Positions 17,171 to 23,828 of a stretch of DNA of 28,971 nt are shown in pieces. The stretch is taken from positions 1-28,971 of the forward strand of contig NZ_CALNAT010000083.1 of NCBI RefSeq assembly GCF_937873925.1, read 5' to 3'. The position numbers were made by a program, and so were the translations under genes. Every line of letters starts with the position of its first letter. Position 1 is the first letter of the stretch. This stretch comes from an uncultured Proteiniphilum sp. (GTDB lineage Bacteria > Bacteroidota > Bacteroidia > Bacteroidales > Dysgonomonadaceae). The notes under the pieces were generated by a model that saw only the letters and a program-made list of their open reading frames with translations, did not search any database and was not told the origin of the DNA.

Positions 17171-17575
17171 ATGGATGAAGTAAGGATAGATAAATGGTTA
17201 TGGGCGGTGCGTATCTTTAAAACCCGTACCGTCGCTTCCGAAGCCTGTAAGAAGGGGCGGGTAATAATCGGTGACGTTGCCGTGAAACCTTCAAGGAATA
17301 TCAGGGTGGGAGACATCATTGAGGTGCGGAAACCACCGGTTACCTTTTCATTCAAGGTATTGGACCTGACAGACAAGCGCATGGGAGCTGCTAAGGTGCC
17401 TCAGTTCATGGAAAACGTGACGTCCCCCGACCAGTACGAACTGCTGGAACTGAACAAGATCAGCGGGTTTGTCGACAGGCAAAGAGGGACCGGACGTCCT
17501 ACCAAGAAAGAACGACGCCATTTGGAACAGTTTACCGACTCATTTGATTTTGATAATTTTGACTGGGAGGACTAA
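17171..17575 (+). CDS. hslR: S4-domain RNA-binding protein (Hsp15/HslR-like)
   Basis: This 134-residue protein has an N-terminal S4 domain (VRIDKWLWAVRIFKTRTVAS ... GRVIIGDVAVKPSRNIRVGD, residues 4-50) followed by a basic C-terminal tail with RQRGTGRPTKKERRHLEQF. This is the arrangement of heat-shock protein 15, which binds stalled 50S subunits carrying peptidyl-tRNA. The link with pth, which acts on the same kind of stalled product, fits. A terminator overlaps its stop codon. Confidence 0.9.
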   Translation: MDEVRIDKWLWAVRIFKTRTVASEACKKGRVIIGDVAVKPSRNIRVGDIIEVRKPPVTFSFKVLDLTDKRMGAAKVPQFMENVTSPDQYELLELNKISGFVDRQRGTGRPTKKERRHLEQFTDSFDFDNFDWED

Positions 17576-17610
17576 GGGTATATTTCAATGTGAAGCCCTT
17601 ATTTTTTTTT
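17573..17610 (+). terminator. Intrinsic terminator overlapping the hslR stop
   Basis: TAAGGG (17573-17578, including the stop codon) pairs with CCCTTA (17596-17601), followed by nine T residues (17602-17610). The loop is long at 17 bases, and the hairpin's 3' arm and T-tract lie inside the 3' end of the convergent comB gene. It ends the rplY-pth-hslR unit. Confidence 0.6.
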
Positions 17611-18307
17611 CGTTCTTATGGTAATACGGTACAACCGGGGCCGTATTCATTTGCAGACAATAGGCTGCGTCGGCCTCAACGCCGTTTTCCACGAGCCGGT
17701 GGTAATGGTCGCTCTTTTTTACGTATTCCAGCAGGTGGTCTTTTGCCTGTTGCCATAACTCCATTGCGATCCTCACGCTATCCGACCCTATGATAAGTTC
17801 ATCCTTTTCCCCTAATTTCTCTGCAAAAGCCCCGCCAAAGAGCATATCTTCAATATTTATCCTGTTTTCCCATCCGGCGCAGAGGATCACTACCCGTTCC
17901 GCCGACCGGAGAGATGCTTCCAGTACTGCGTCGATATTGGAAAAAGTGCCGATAAACAGTTGCCGGCATCCTCTCGCCGCCTGGATAGCCTGTGTCCCGT
18001 TAGTCGTGGTAAACACTACTTCCTTACCGGAAACCCTCTCCAATGTGTAGTCCGACGGAGAGTTGCCGAAATCGGCAAAATCGCATTTGCGCGCATTGCG
18101 TTCTGCCCCGACAAGGAATCCTTCCGACTTGTATTGTTTGGCTTCTTCTATTCCGGCTACAGGGATAATTGACTCCGCCCCATTATGTAGCATCTTACAT
18201 ATGGTGGCGGAGGCACGGAAGACATCCACCACGACCACTGTGTCGTTCTCTTTCTTATAATAAGGATATAATGCTGGAGAGGTACAAATATCAAGTATCA
18301 TACGCAT
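17585..18307 (-). CDS. comB: 2-phosphosulfolactate phosphatase (ComB family)
   Basis: This 240-residue protein is in the ComB family, whose founding member dephosphorylates 2-phosphosulfolactate to sulfolactate in archaeal coenzyme M synthesis. Recognisable stretches are DTVVVVDVFRASATICKMLH, GAERNARKCDFADFGNSPSD, VVFTTTNGTQAIQAARGCRQ and VVILCAGWENRINIEDMLFG. No other coenzyme M or sulfolactate gene is in the window, so its role here is open. The start is ATG 18307 or 18301 (MRM); the -7 box at 18318-18325 allows only a very short leader, so the second ATG may be used. The 3' end overlaps the hslR terminator. Confidence 0.9.
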   Translation of the reverse strand: MRMILDICTSPALYPYYKKENDTVVVVDVFRASATICKMLHNGAESIIPVAGIEEAKQYKSEGFLVGAERNARKCDFADFGNSPSDYTLERVSGKEVVFTTTNGTQAIQAARGCRQLFIGTFSNIDAVLEASLRSAERVVILCAGWENRINIEDMLFGGAFAEKLGEKDELIIGSDSVRIAMELWQQAKDHLLEYVKKSDHYHRLVENGVEADAAYCLQMNTAPVVPYYHKNEKKIRASH

Positions 18308-18317
18308 ACGTTATGCA

Positions 18318-18325
18318 CAAAAGTA
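18318..18325 (-). promoter_or_regulatory. -7 box for comB
   Basis: The minus strand reads TACTTTTG (TAnnTTTG). The box is 10 bases before ATG 18307, implying a leader of only a few bases. Confidence 0.5.
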
Positions 18326-18345
18326 CAAAATAAAGCCTTTTTTTG

Positions 18346-18353
18346 TATCTTTC
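18346..18353 (+). promoter_or_regulatory. -7 box for maf
   Basis: TATCTTTC matches TAnnTTTG with one change, 23 bases before the maf ATG. It lies back-to-back with the comB box in a 69-base divergent gap. Confidence 0.4.
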
Positions 18354-18376
18354 GGGCTCAACTAATTTTCATCATT

Positions 18377-19000
18377 ATGGATATTACCAGTCAACGGCCA
18401 GACTGTTTCCTCAAAAATAACCGGCCTTCACTCAACACTTATCACCTTATCCTCGCCTCCAATTCGCCCCGGCGGAAAGAGCTGCTTGCCGGTATCGATG
18501 TGCAGTATGAGATCCGTACGTTACCCGATATCGACGAATCGTATCCCGGAACACTCCCTCACGAAGAGATTGCCGGGTATCTTGCGCGGAAAAAAGCATT
18601 GGCATACCTCTCTGAACTGAGGGACGATGAGCTGCTGATCACTGCCGATACGATCGTGTTATTGAACGGCTTGATCCTGGGAAAGCCCGCCGGTAAAGAG
18701 GATGCGAAGCGCATGTTGAGTATTCTTTCGGGAAAGACCCACCGCGTAATTACCGGCGTTTGCCTTACCTCGACCGGCAAGCAGATAGGTTTTTCCGATA
18801 CCGCCTGTGTTACTTTCGGTAATCTGTCGGAAGAAGAGATCGATTATTATCTTATGGCATACAACCCCATGGATAAGGCGGGCGCCTATGGAGTGCAGGA
18901 ATGGATCGGTTATGTGGGGGTAGAGAAGATAGAGGGTTCTTACTTCAACGTGATGGGATTGCCTATTTTTAAGGTATACCGGGAGTTGAAGCGGTTTTAG
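18377..19000 (+). CDS. maf: Maf family nucleotide pyrophosphatase
   Basis: This 207-residue house-cleaning enzyme hydrolyses non-canonical or excess nucleoside triphosphates (dTTP/UTP type) to monophosphates. The signature LILASNSPRRKELLAG (residues 24-39), the catalytic Asp in LLITADTIVLL (D91) and DKAGAYGVQEWIGYVGVEKI are all present. The N-terminus carries about 20 residues before the Maf core; no other in-frame start exists before the core, so the ATG at 18377 is used. It is divergent from comB. Confidence 0.95.
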   Translation: MDITSQRPDCFLKNNRPSLNTYHLILASNSPRRKELLAGIDVQYEIRTLPDIDESYPGTLPHEEIAGYLARKKALAYLSELRDDELLITADTIVLLNGLILGKPAGKEDAKRMLSILSGKTHRVITGVCLTSTGKQIGFSDTACVTFGNLSEEEIDYYLMAYNPMDKAGAYGVQEWIGYVGVEKIEGSYFNVMGLPIFKVYRELKRF

Positions 19001-19046
19001 CAATCACTTTCTCCCTTTCCGTTGTCATGAGAAAAATAAAAAAATG

Positions 19047-19054
19047 TATCTTTG
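19047..19054 (+). promoter_or_regulatory. -7 box for the aspartate kinase gene
   Basis: TATCTTTG matches TAnnTTTG exactly. It predicts a leader of about 140 bases before the ATG at 19201, which includes an open frame of 32 codons (19077-19175). No known leader element was recognised. Confidence 0.6.
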
Positions 19055-19200
19055 CGTCCCGGGTGCTCATGAGTTAATGTGCTTAGGAGGGAAGTGGTTT
19101 GGAGGGAAAGTTGATTTGACAATTTGGCTAAGAATAGAAGTCACAAGTGAAGAATCGAACTCAACCTTTGCTTAATTTGTAATTCTAATTCATAATATAT

Positions 19201-20580
19201 ATGCTGACAGTAGAAAAAATCGGGGGTACCTCCATGTCTCAATTTCAGGATGTGCTTCAAAACATTATCAAAGGAGACCGTAAGGGAGATGAGTTGTATA
19301 ACCGCATCTTTGTGGTTTCGGCTTATAATAATGTAACCAACTGGTTGCTGGAACATAAGAAGACCGGCGAACCTGGCATCTACAATAAGTTTCTGAACGG
19401 GGAAGATTACAGTAGCGCGTTGGATTCATTCTGTCAGCGTCTGCTCCTGATTAACGACGGTTTTGCCGATTACGGGCTCGACCTGAAAGAGGCGCGCGAC
19501 TTTATCCGTTTTCGGGTGGATCAGGCCAAAACAGTGCTTTACAGCCTCGGGAAAGTGTTGGCGTCGGGTTATGTGGATCCGAAGGCGATCCACCTGGCCG
19601 CACGTGAGATTCTGGCATCCATTGGGGAAGCCCATTCGGGATGGAACTCTGTCAATATTCTTAATAACAACGGTATCAATGCCCGTTTTGTAGATCTCTG
19701 CGGTTTTAATGATAATGAATCGCTGACCATAGATGAAAGGATCCATAAAGAGTTCAGCGATATAGATTTCGATACTGTACTCTGCATCGCCACGGGATAC
19801 ACCAAAGGGACAGAGGGTATTATGCGTGCTTTTGACCGGGGCTACAGCGAGGTGACTTTCAGCAAGATAGCGGTCGAGGTGAAGGCCGATGAAGCAGTTA
19901 TTCACAAGGAGTACCATCTTTCAAGTGCGGATCCCAAGATCGTGGGTGTGGAGAACAGTATCCCCGTGGGACATACCAACTATATTGTGGCCGATCAGCT
20001 GGCCGACATCGGCATGGAGGCCATCCATCCCAAGGCGGCTAAACCGCTGGAACTGGCCGGTATCAATATCCGCATAAAAAATACTTTCGAACCTACCCAT
20101 CCCGGAACGCTTATATCGCGTGACTATATCTCTCCCGACCCCCGTGTGGAGATCGTTTCCGGCTCGCGGAAAGTGCTTGCCATCGAGGTGCATGACCCCA
20201 TGATGGTGGGTGAAGTGGGTTTTGACGGACATATCATGCAGTATTTTGTGAAATATGGGGTGAGTTATATTCTGAAATCGACCAATGCCAACTCCATTAC
20301 AATGGTGGTGTGGGATAACGAAAAAAGCAGGGAGCTGATCAACGTACTCGAAGAGGTTTTCTACCAGGTGAATGCCAAGGCGGTGGCGATCGTATGCGTG
20401 ATGGGCACCAATATCGCCCTTCCCGGTTTCCTGTACAGGGCAACAAAAGCATTGTATGAAAAAGGGATCAATGTGGAGAGCTTTGCTCAGTCGTTAATGC
20501 AGGTCAATATGCAATTTGTAATCCAGCGTGAACGGTATGAAGAAGCAGTGATCGTGCTGAACGAAGCGTTGTGCAAGTGA
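19201..20580 (+). CDS. Aspartate kinase, Ask_Ect-like subtype
   Basis: This 459-residue aspartokinase phosphorylates L-aspartate, the first step toward lysine, threonine, methionine or ectoine. The start MLTVEKIGGTSMSQF replaces the usual KFGGTS. The segments RIFVVSAYNNVTNWLLEHKK, FDRGYSEVTFSKIA, VIHKEYHLSSADP and DIGMEAIHPKAAKPLELAGI closely resemble, from memory, the aspartokinases encoded in ectoine clusters. Two ACT regulatory repeats occupy the C-terminus (from VLAIEVHDPMMVGEVGFDGH and from VAIVCVMGTNIALPGFLYRA). No ectABC, asd or dapA gene is nearby. The gene has its own promoter and a strong terminator, so it is a single-gene unit. The kinase call is firm; the subtype needs a tree. Confidence 0.93.
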   Translation: MLTVEKIGGTSMSQFQDVLQNIIKGDRKGDELYNRIFVVSAYNNVTNWLLEHKKTGEPGIYNKFLNGEDYSSALDSFCQRLLLINDGFADYGLDLKEARDFIRFRVDQAKTVLYSLGKVLASGYVDPKAIHLAAREILASIGEAHSGWNSVNILNNNGINARFVDLCGFNDNESLTIDERIHKEFSDIDFDTVLCIATGYTKGTEGIMRAFDRGYSEVTFSKIAVEVKADEAVIHKEYHLSSADPKIVGVENSIPVGHTNYIVADQLADIGMEAIHPKAAKPLELAGINIRIKNTFEPTHPGTLISRDYISPDPRVEIVSGSRKVLAIEVHDPMMVGEVGFDGHIMQYFVKYGVSYILKSTNANSITMVVWDNEKSRELINVLEEVFYQVNAKAVAIVCVMGTNIALPGFLYRATKALYEKGINVESFAQSLMQVNMQFVIQRERYEEAVIVLNEALCK

Positions 20581-20602
20581 AGAATCCGTGTTAAATATAT
20601 TT

Positions 20603-20636
20603 AAATAAGCTCTTCATATAAGAAGAGTTTATTTTT
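20603..20636 (+). terminator. Intrinsic terminator of the aspartate kinase gene
   Basis: A 13-bp stem (20603-20615 with 20622-20634, one G-T pair) encloses a six-base ATATAA loop. The core is CTCTTC/GAAGAG, extended by A/T pairs, and the 3' side is T-rich (TTTATTTTTATTT). It lies 22 bases after the stop codon and ends just before the next operon's operator. Confidence 0.85.
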
Positions 20637-20643
20637 ATTTATT

Positions 20644-20662
20644 TACTTTGTATCTCAAAGTA
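20644..20662 (+). promoter_or_regulatory. Palindromic operator overlapping the promoter of the CreD operon
   Basis: A perfect 7-bp inverted repeat TACTTTG - TATCT - CAAAGTA sits 10 bases before the chosen ATG at 20672. Its left arm (TTACTTTG) resembles a -7 box. A winged-helix regulator is encoded two genes downstream in the same unit, so autoregulation through this site is the simplest reading. Confidence 0.65.
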
Positions 20663-20671
20663 CTTTTAAAT

Positions 20672-21301
20672 ATGAAGAATAACGAAGCAGTCGAGGCAGT
20701 AAAAGAGATACGGGGAATGATGGAAAAATCGTCTCGTTTCTTATCGTTCAGTGGTACATCTGCCATTCTTATCGGTTTATATGCGCTGGCAGGAACATTT
20801 GTTGCCTATGGCATTCTATCGTCGGTTAAAGATATTCCCGGTGAATTTTCCAGGCCCGTATGGGTTACCATCGTCCCTGATATTACTCTTTTGGCCCTGA
20901 TTGTTTTTGCGTTATCCTTGTCTACAATTTTGTTCTTCTCAGCCCGGAAAGCGAGAAAAATGGGGCATTCTTTCATCAGCGGACCGGCTTATCGTACATT
21001 TCTGAACTTTTTTCTACCCCTTACTGTAGGAGGGATCTTCAGCGTGGCACTTCTTATGGGGGAAAATATAGGAATTATAGCTCCCGCCATGTTACTATTT
21101 TACGGGCTATCGCTCATCAATGCATCGAAGTACACATACGGCAGTATTTTCTGGTTGGGATGTTGTGAATTGCTACTCGGACTTATTTGCGCATTCTTTC
21201 CTGGAAAAGGACTGCTGTTATGGTCGATCGGATTTGGTGTCCTGCATATTGTGTATGGTATCTATTTCTATTTTCGCGTTGAAAGAGACTCAGCAGCATG
21301 A
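20672..21301 (+). CDS. Integral membrane protein of a regulator-CreD operon
   Basis: This is a 209-residue protein with an N-terminal amphipathic stretch (MKNNEAVEAVKEIRGMMEKS) and about six hydrophobic helices, including SAILIGLYALAGTFVAYGIL, ITLLALIVFALSLSTILFF and FFLPLTVGGIFSVALLMG. I do not recognise a named family. The frame opens at TTG 20648, but that lies inside the operator palindrome; the ATG at 20672 is the better start. Its stop overlaps the regulator's ATG (ATGA at 21298-21301), so the two are translationally coupled. Such membrane-protein/winged-helix pairs next to creD recur in Bacteroidota; the function is unknown. Confidence 0.85.
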   Translation: MKNNEAVEAVKEIRGMMEKSSRFLSFSGTSAILIGLYALAGTFVAYGILSSVKDIPGEFSRPVWVTIVPDITLLALIVFALSLSTILFFSARKARKMGHSFISGPAYRTFLNFFLPLTVGGIFSVALLMGENIGIIAPAMLLFYGLSLINASKYTYGSIFWLGCCELLLGLICAFFPGKGLLLWSIGFGVLHIVYGIYFYFRVERDSAA

Positions 21302-21606
21302 TTGAACATCTGGAAAGTATCAACAAAGCGTTCGAGAGCAAAGTCCGGCTGGGGATTATGTCGGTTCTCATGGTGAACGATGAGATCGATTTTAATTCAC
21401 TGAAGGAATTGCTGGGAGTGACCGATGGTAATCTGGCGAGTCATATCCGAGCACTGGAAAGCCTGGAATACGTTGTTGTTAAGAAACAATTTGTCGGTAG
21501 AAAACCGAAAACCACGTTTACCCGAACCGAAAAAGGAGAAAAGGCGTTTCAGGAACATCTTCAGGCATTGGAATCTTTTTTGAAAAATAATATGTCAATG
21601 GAGTAA
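21298..21606 (+). CDS. Winged helix transcriptional regulator
   Basis: This 102-residue DNA-binding protein of the MarR/ArsR-like winged-helix group contains SKVRLGIMSVLMVNDEIDFN, a helix-turn-helix (FNSLKELLGVTDGNLASHIR) and a wing (YVVVKKQFVGRKPKTTFTRT). It carries no ligand domain. It overlaps the upstream membrane-protein gene by four bases and lies 103 bases before creD. It probably binds the TACTTTG-N5-CAAAGTA operator at the head of the operon; this is inference from position. Confidence 0.92.
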   Translation: MIEHLESINKAFESKVRLGIMSVLMVNDEIDFNSLKELLGVTDGNLASHIRALESLEYVVVKKQFVGRKPKTTFTRTEKGEKAFQEHLQALESFLKNNMSME

Positions 21607-21654
21607 TTGATTAATCTGATAATTTAACGAGGTGATGATTCAAATCTGCCCATC

Positions 21655-21674
21655 GGTAAATCTACTTATTTACC
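21655..21674 (+). promoter_or_regulatory. Inverted repeat upstream of creD
   Basis: Perfect 7-bp inverted repeat GGTAAAT - CTACTT - ATTTACC, 35 bases before the creD ATG. It differs from the operator at 20644-20662. It may be an mRNA hairpin that tunes read-through into creD, or a second operator. Confidence 0.45.
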
Positions 21675-21709
21675 AATCAAACAGTTTTTTATTCTAAACA
21701 ATTAATCAT

Positions 21710-23158
21710 ATGGAAACAACGAATTCTTCAAATCAGACCTCACCACCCCCACCGGAGGGGAGCGGAAATAAGAGAAGTTTCATCGAACGCCATTCCGCAA
21801 GTATTAAGCTGGTGGTAATAGGATTCCTGACTCTTTTACTGTTGATCCCGTTAGGAATGATCCGCGGGCTTATCAATGAGCGAAAATTCACTAAAACCAG
21901 CGCCGTTCAGGAAATTACCTCGAAATGGAGCGGGGAGCAGGTCATTACCGGGCCGTGTATCGCTATTCCGTATACGCAGGAACGGATGGTGAATGATAAA
22001 CGTGAAATTGTTACCAAGGATATCCTCTTATTTCCCGAAGCGCTGGATATACAAGGGGATGCGGCAGTGGAAAAACGTAAACGCGGCATTTATGACGCAT
22101 CGGTCTATAAAGCCGAGATTACTTTGACGGGCGCTTTCGATAGGGGAGAGATTGAAAAGGCGGGTATCAAAAAAGAAGATATAAGGTTTGACAAAGCCCG
22201 TGTTATCATGGGAGTCACTGATCTGAAAGGTATTCGCGAGACGGTTTCATTACAACTGAACGGGAAATCCTTTGCCATGGAGCCTGGGATCCCGGTGGAA
22301 AATTTATTTACCGGCCCGAACCCGGCTTTGAATGAGTACCTTCCCGAAACAGAAAAATCGGTGGCAGCACCCAATGTTTCTACCGGGATCTTTGCCGCCG
22401 GATTGAATGTCCGGCCGGATTCACTGCCCGGAGATACGATGAGGAATGAAAAAATACCGTTTTCCGTAACGTTGTATCTGAACGGATCGATGGGATTATA
22501 CGTTGTGCCGGTAGGAAAAGTGACGACGGTATCCTTTCAATCGGATTGGACAACGCCGAGTTTCGGTGGCGATTTCCTGCCTGCGAGCCATGAAATTACG
22601 AAGGAGGGTTTCTCCGCCAATTGGAAAGTGCTGGATCTTAACCGTAGTTACGGGCAGGTTGTACGTGCTGAGGACAGTTCGGCAATCAATCTGGTGGCTT
22701 CATCCCTCTTCGGAGTGAAATTCATTCAATCGGTCGATCAGTACCAGCAGAATTTACGAAGTGTGAAATATGCGGTGTTGATTATTTTGCTCACATTTGT
22801 GGTAGTGCTTTTTATAGAACTGATCAAGAAAAATCCGGTCAACCCGTTTCACTATTTACTTGTCGGATTGGCATTGGTACTCTTTTACGCTTTACTCCTC
22901 TCGATGTCCGAAATATGGGGTTTTAACCTTGCATACGCCGTGGCCGCACTCATGACCATTATTATGATCACGCTTCATATGGGGGCTATACTTAGGAACC
23001 GGAAACAGGGAGTATTGGTGGGATCACTGTTGGCTTTTCTGTATGTTTTTGTTTTCCTGTTGATCCGGATGGAAAGCTACTCTCTCTTAGCCGGCAGTTT
23101 GGGGTTGTTTGCTATTCTTGCGGTGATCATGTATTATGCGAGGAAGATAAGATTATAA
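21710..23158 (+). CDS. creD: Cell envelope integrity protein CreD
   Basis: This 482-residue inner-membrane protein of the CreD family has a hydrophilic Pro-rich N-terminus, one anchor helix (LVVIGFLTLLLLIPLGMIRG), then a large periplasmic domain with WSGEQVITGPCIAIPYTQER and SSLFGVKFIQSVDQYQQNLR. Four to five C-terminal helices follow (LIILLTFVVVLFIELI; PFHYLLVGLALVLFYALLLS; the remainder to the end). In proteobacteria CreD is a CreBC-regulon gene linked to envelope stress and beta-lactam or colicin response; here a winged-helix protein rather than CreBC is adjacent. It is the last recognised gene of the operon. Confidence 0.94.
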   Translation: METTNSSNQTSPPPPEGSGNKRSFIERHSASIKLVVIGFLTLLLLIPLGMIRGLINERKFTKTSAVQEITSKWSGEQVITGPCIAIPYTQERMVNDKREIVTKDILLFPEALDIQGDAAVEKRKRGIYDASVYKAEITLTGAFDRGEIEKAGIKKEDIRFDKARVIMGVTDLKGIRETVSLQLNGKSFAMEPGIPVENLFTGPNPALNEYLPETEKSVAAPNVSTGIFAAGLNVRPDSLPGDTMRNEKIPFSVTLYLNGSMGLYVVPVGKVTTVSFQSDWTTPSFGGDFLPASHEITKEGFSANWKVLDLNRSYGQVVRAEDSSAINLVASSLFGVKFIQSVDQYQQNLRSVKYAVLIILLTFVVVLFIELIKKNPVNPFHYLLVGLALVLFYALLLSMSEIWGFNLAYAVAALMTIIMITLHMGAILRNRKQGVLVGSLLAFLYVFVFLLIRMESYSLLAGSLGLFAILAVIMYYARKIRL

Positions 23159-23200
23159 TGCAGGTCGTGATTCAGGATAAGCGGAGAAGAGGAGGTGATC

Positions 23201-23320
23201 ATGCTGAACGACGATATGCCGGTTTGCTGGATGAACAAAGAGGTATTTCCCGCTTTCAAGCAACTACCTGCAAGCGGTCAAACGTGTGATCGGGTAATAA
23301 ACAAACCATTGGCAAACTAA
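23201..23320 (+). CDS. Candidate 39-residue ORF with an unusually strong Shine-Dalgarno
   Basis: The ORF starts at ATG 23201 (MLNDDMPVCWMNKEVFPAFK ...) and ends in TAA at 23318-23320. Just upstream is AGGAGGTGATC (23190-23200), an 11-base match to the complement of the 16S rRNA 3' end, with GGAGG placed five bases from the ATG. Such sites are rare in Bacteroidota. A second overlapping frame of 43 codons begins at 23158, overlapping the creD stop (TAATG). Neither product resembles a family I know. It may be a real small protein behind creD, a remnant or coincidence. Confidence 0.3.
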   Translation: MLNDDMPVCWMNKEVFPAFKQLPASGQTCDRVINKPLAN

Positions 23321-23332
23321 TTTTATAGAATT

Positions 23333-23806
23333 ATGGCACAAGAAATAGAAAGAAAATTTCTGGTCAAGTCCGATGCTTTCAAAAGCGAAGCAGAAAAACA
23401 GACACGGGTCATCCAGGGGTATCTCTCCTCCGTTCCGGAGCGTACCGTACGCGTGCGTATCAAAGGCGGCAATGGGTATATTACCATCAAAGGCATAGCA
23501 AATGCAAGCGGGGCTTCACGCTACGAATGGGAAAAAGAGATCCCTGTGGCTGAAGTGGAAGAATTGCTTACCATTTGCGAACCGGGAATAATCGATAAAA
23601 CCCGTTATGAGGTGAAATCCGGTGAATTTACTTTCGAAGTAGATGAATTCTATGGTGAAAATCAGGGTCTCGTCGTTGCAGAAGTGGAACTATCCAGTGA
23701 AGACGATCAGTTTGAAAAACCACACTGGTTAGGCGAAGAAGTAACCGGAGACGCCAGATATTACAATTCTATGTTGATGAAAAAGCCTTATACTACATGG
23801 CAGTAA
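23333..23806 (+). CDS. CYTH domain protein (triphosphatase-like)
   Basis: This 157-residue single-domain CYTH protein belongs to the triphosphate tunnel metalloenzyme superfamily. The signature ExExK is at the N-terminus (EIERKFLV, E4, E6, K8), followed by RTVRVRIKGGNGYITIKG, SRYEWEKEIP, KTRYEV and VDEFYGENQGLVVAEVELSS. These alternating charged strands line the tunnel that binds triphosphate and Mg2+. Related enzymes hydrolyse inorganic or thiamine triphosphate, and a few are class IV adenylate cyclases; the substrate here is not known. It is convergent with hflX, 22 bases away. Confidence 0.95.
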   Translation: MAQEIERKFLVKSDAFKSEAEKQTRVIQGYLSSVPERTVRVRIKGGNGYITIKGIANASGASRYEWEKEIPVAEVEELLTICEPGIIDKTRYEVKSGEFTFEVDEFYGENQGLVVAEVELSSEDDQFEKPHWLGEEVTGDARYYNSMLMKKPYTTWQ

Positions 23807-23828
23807 ACAGTTGATTACGCGGCTCACT

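Noticed and set aside
20648..20671. TTG start extending the membrane protein by eight residues
   Set aside because: The TTG lies inside the operator palindrome and probable core promoter, so it would hardly be on the mRNA.
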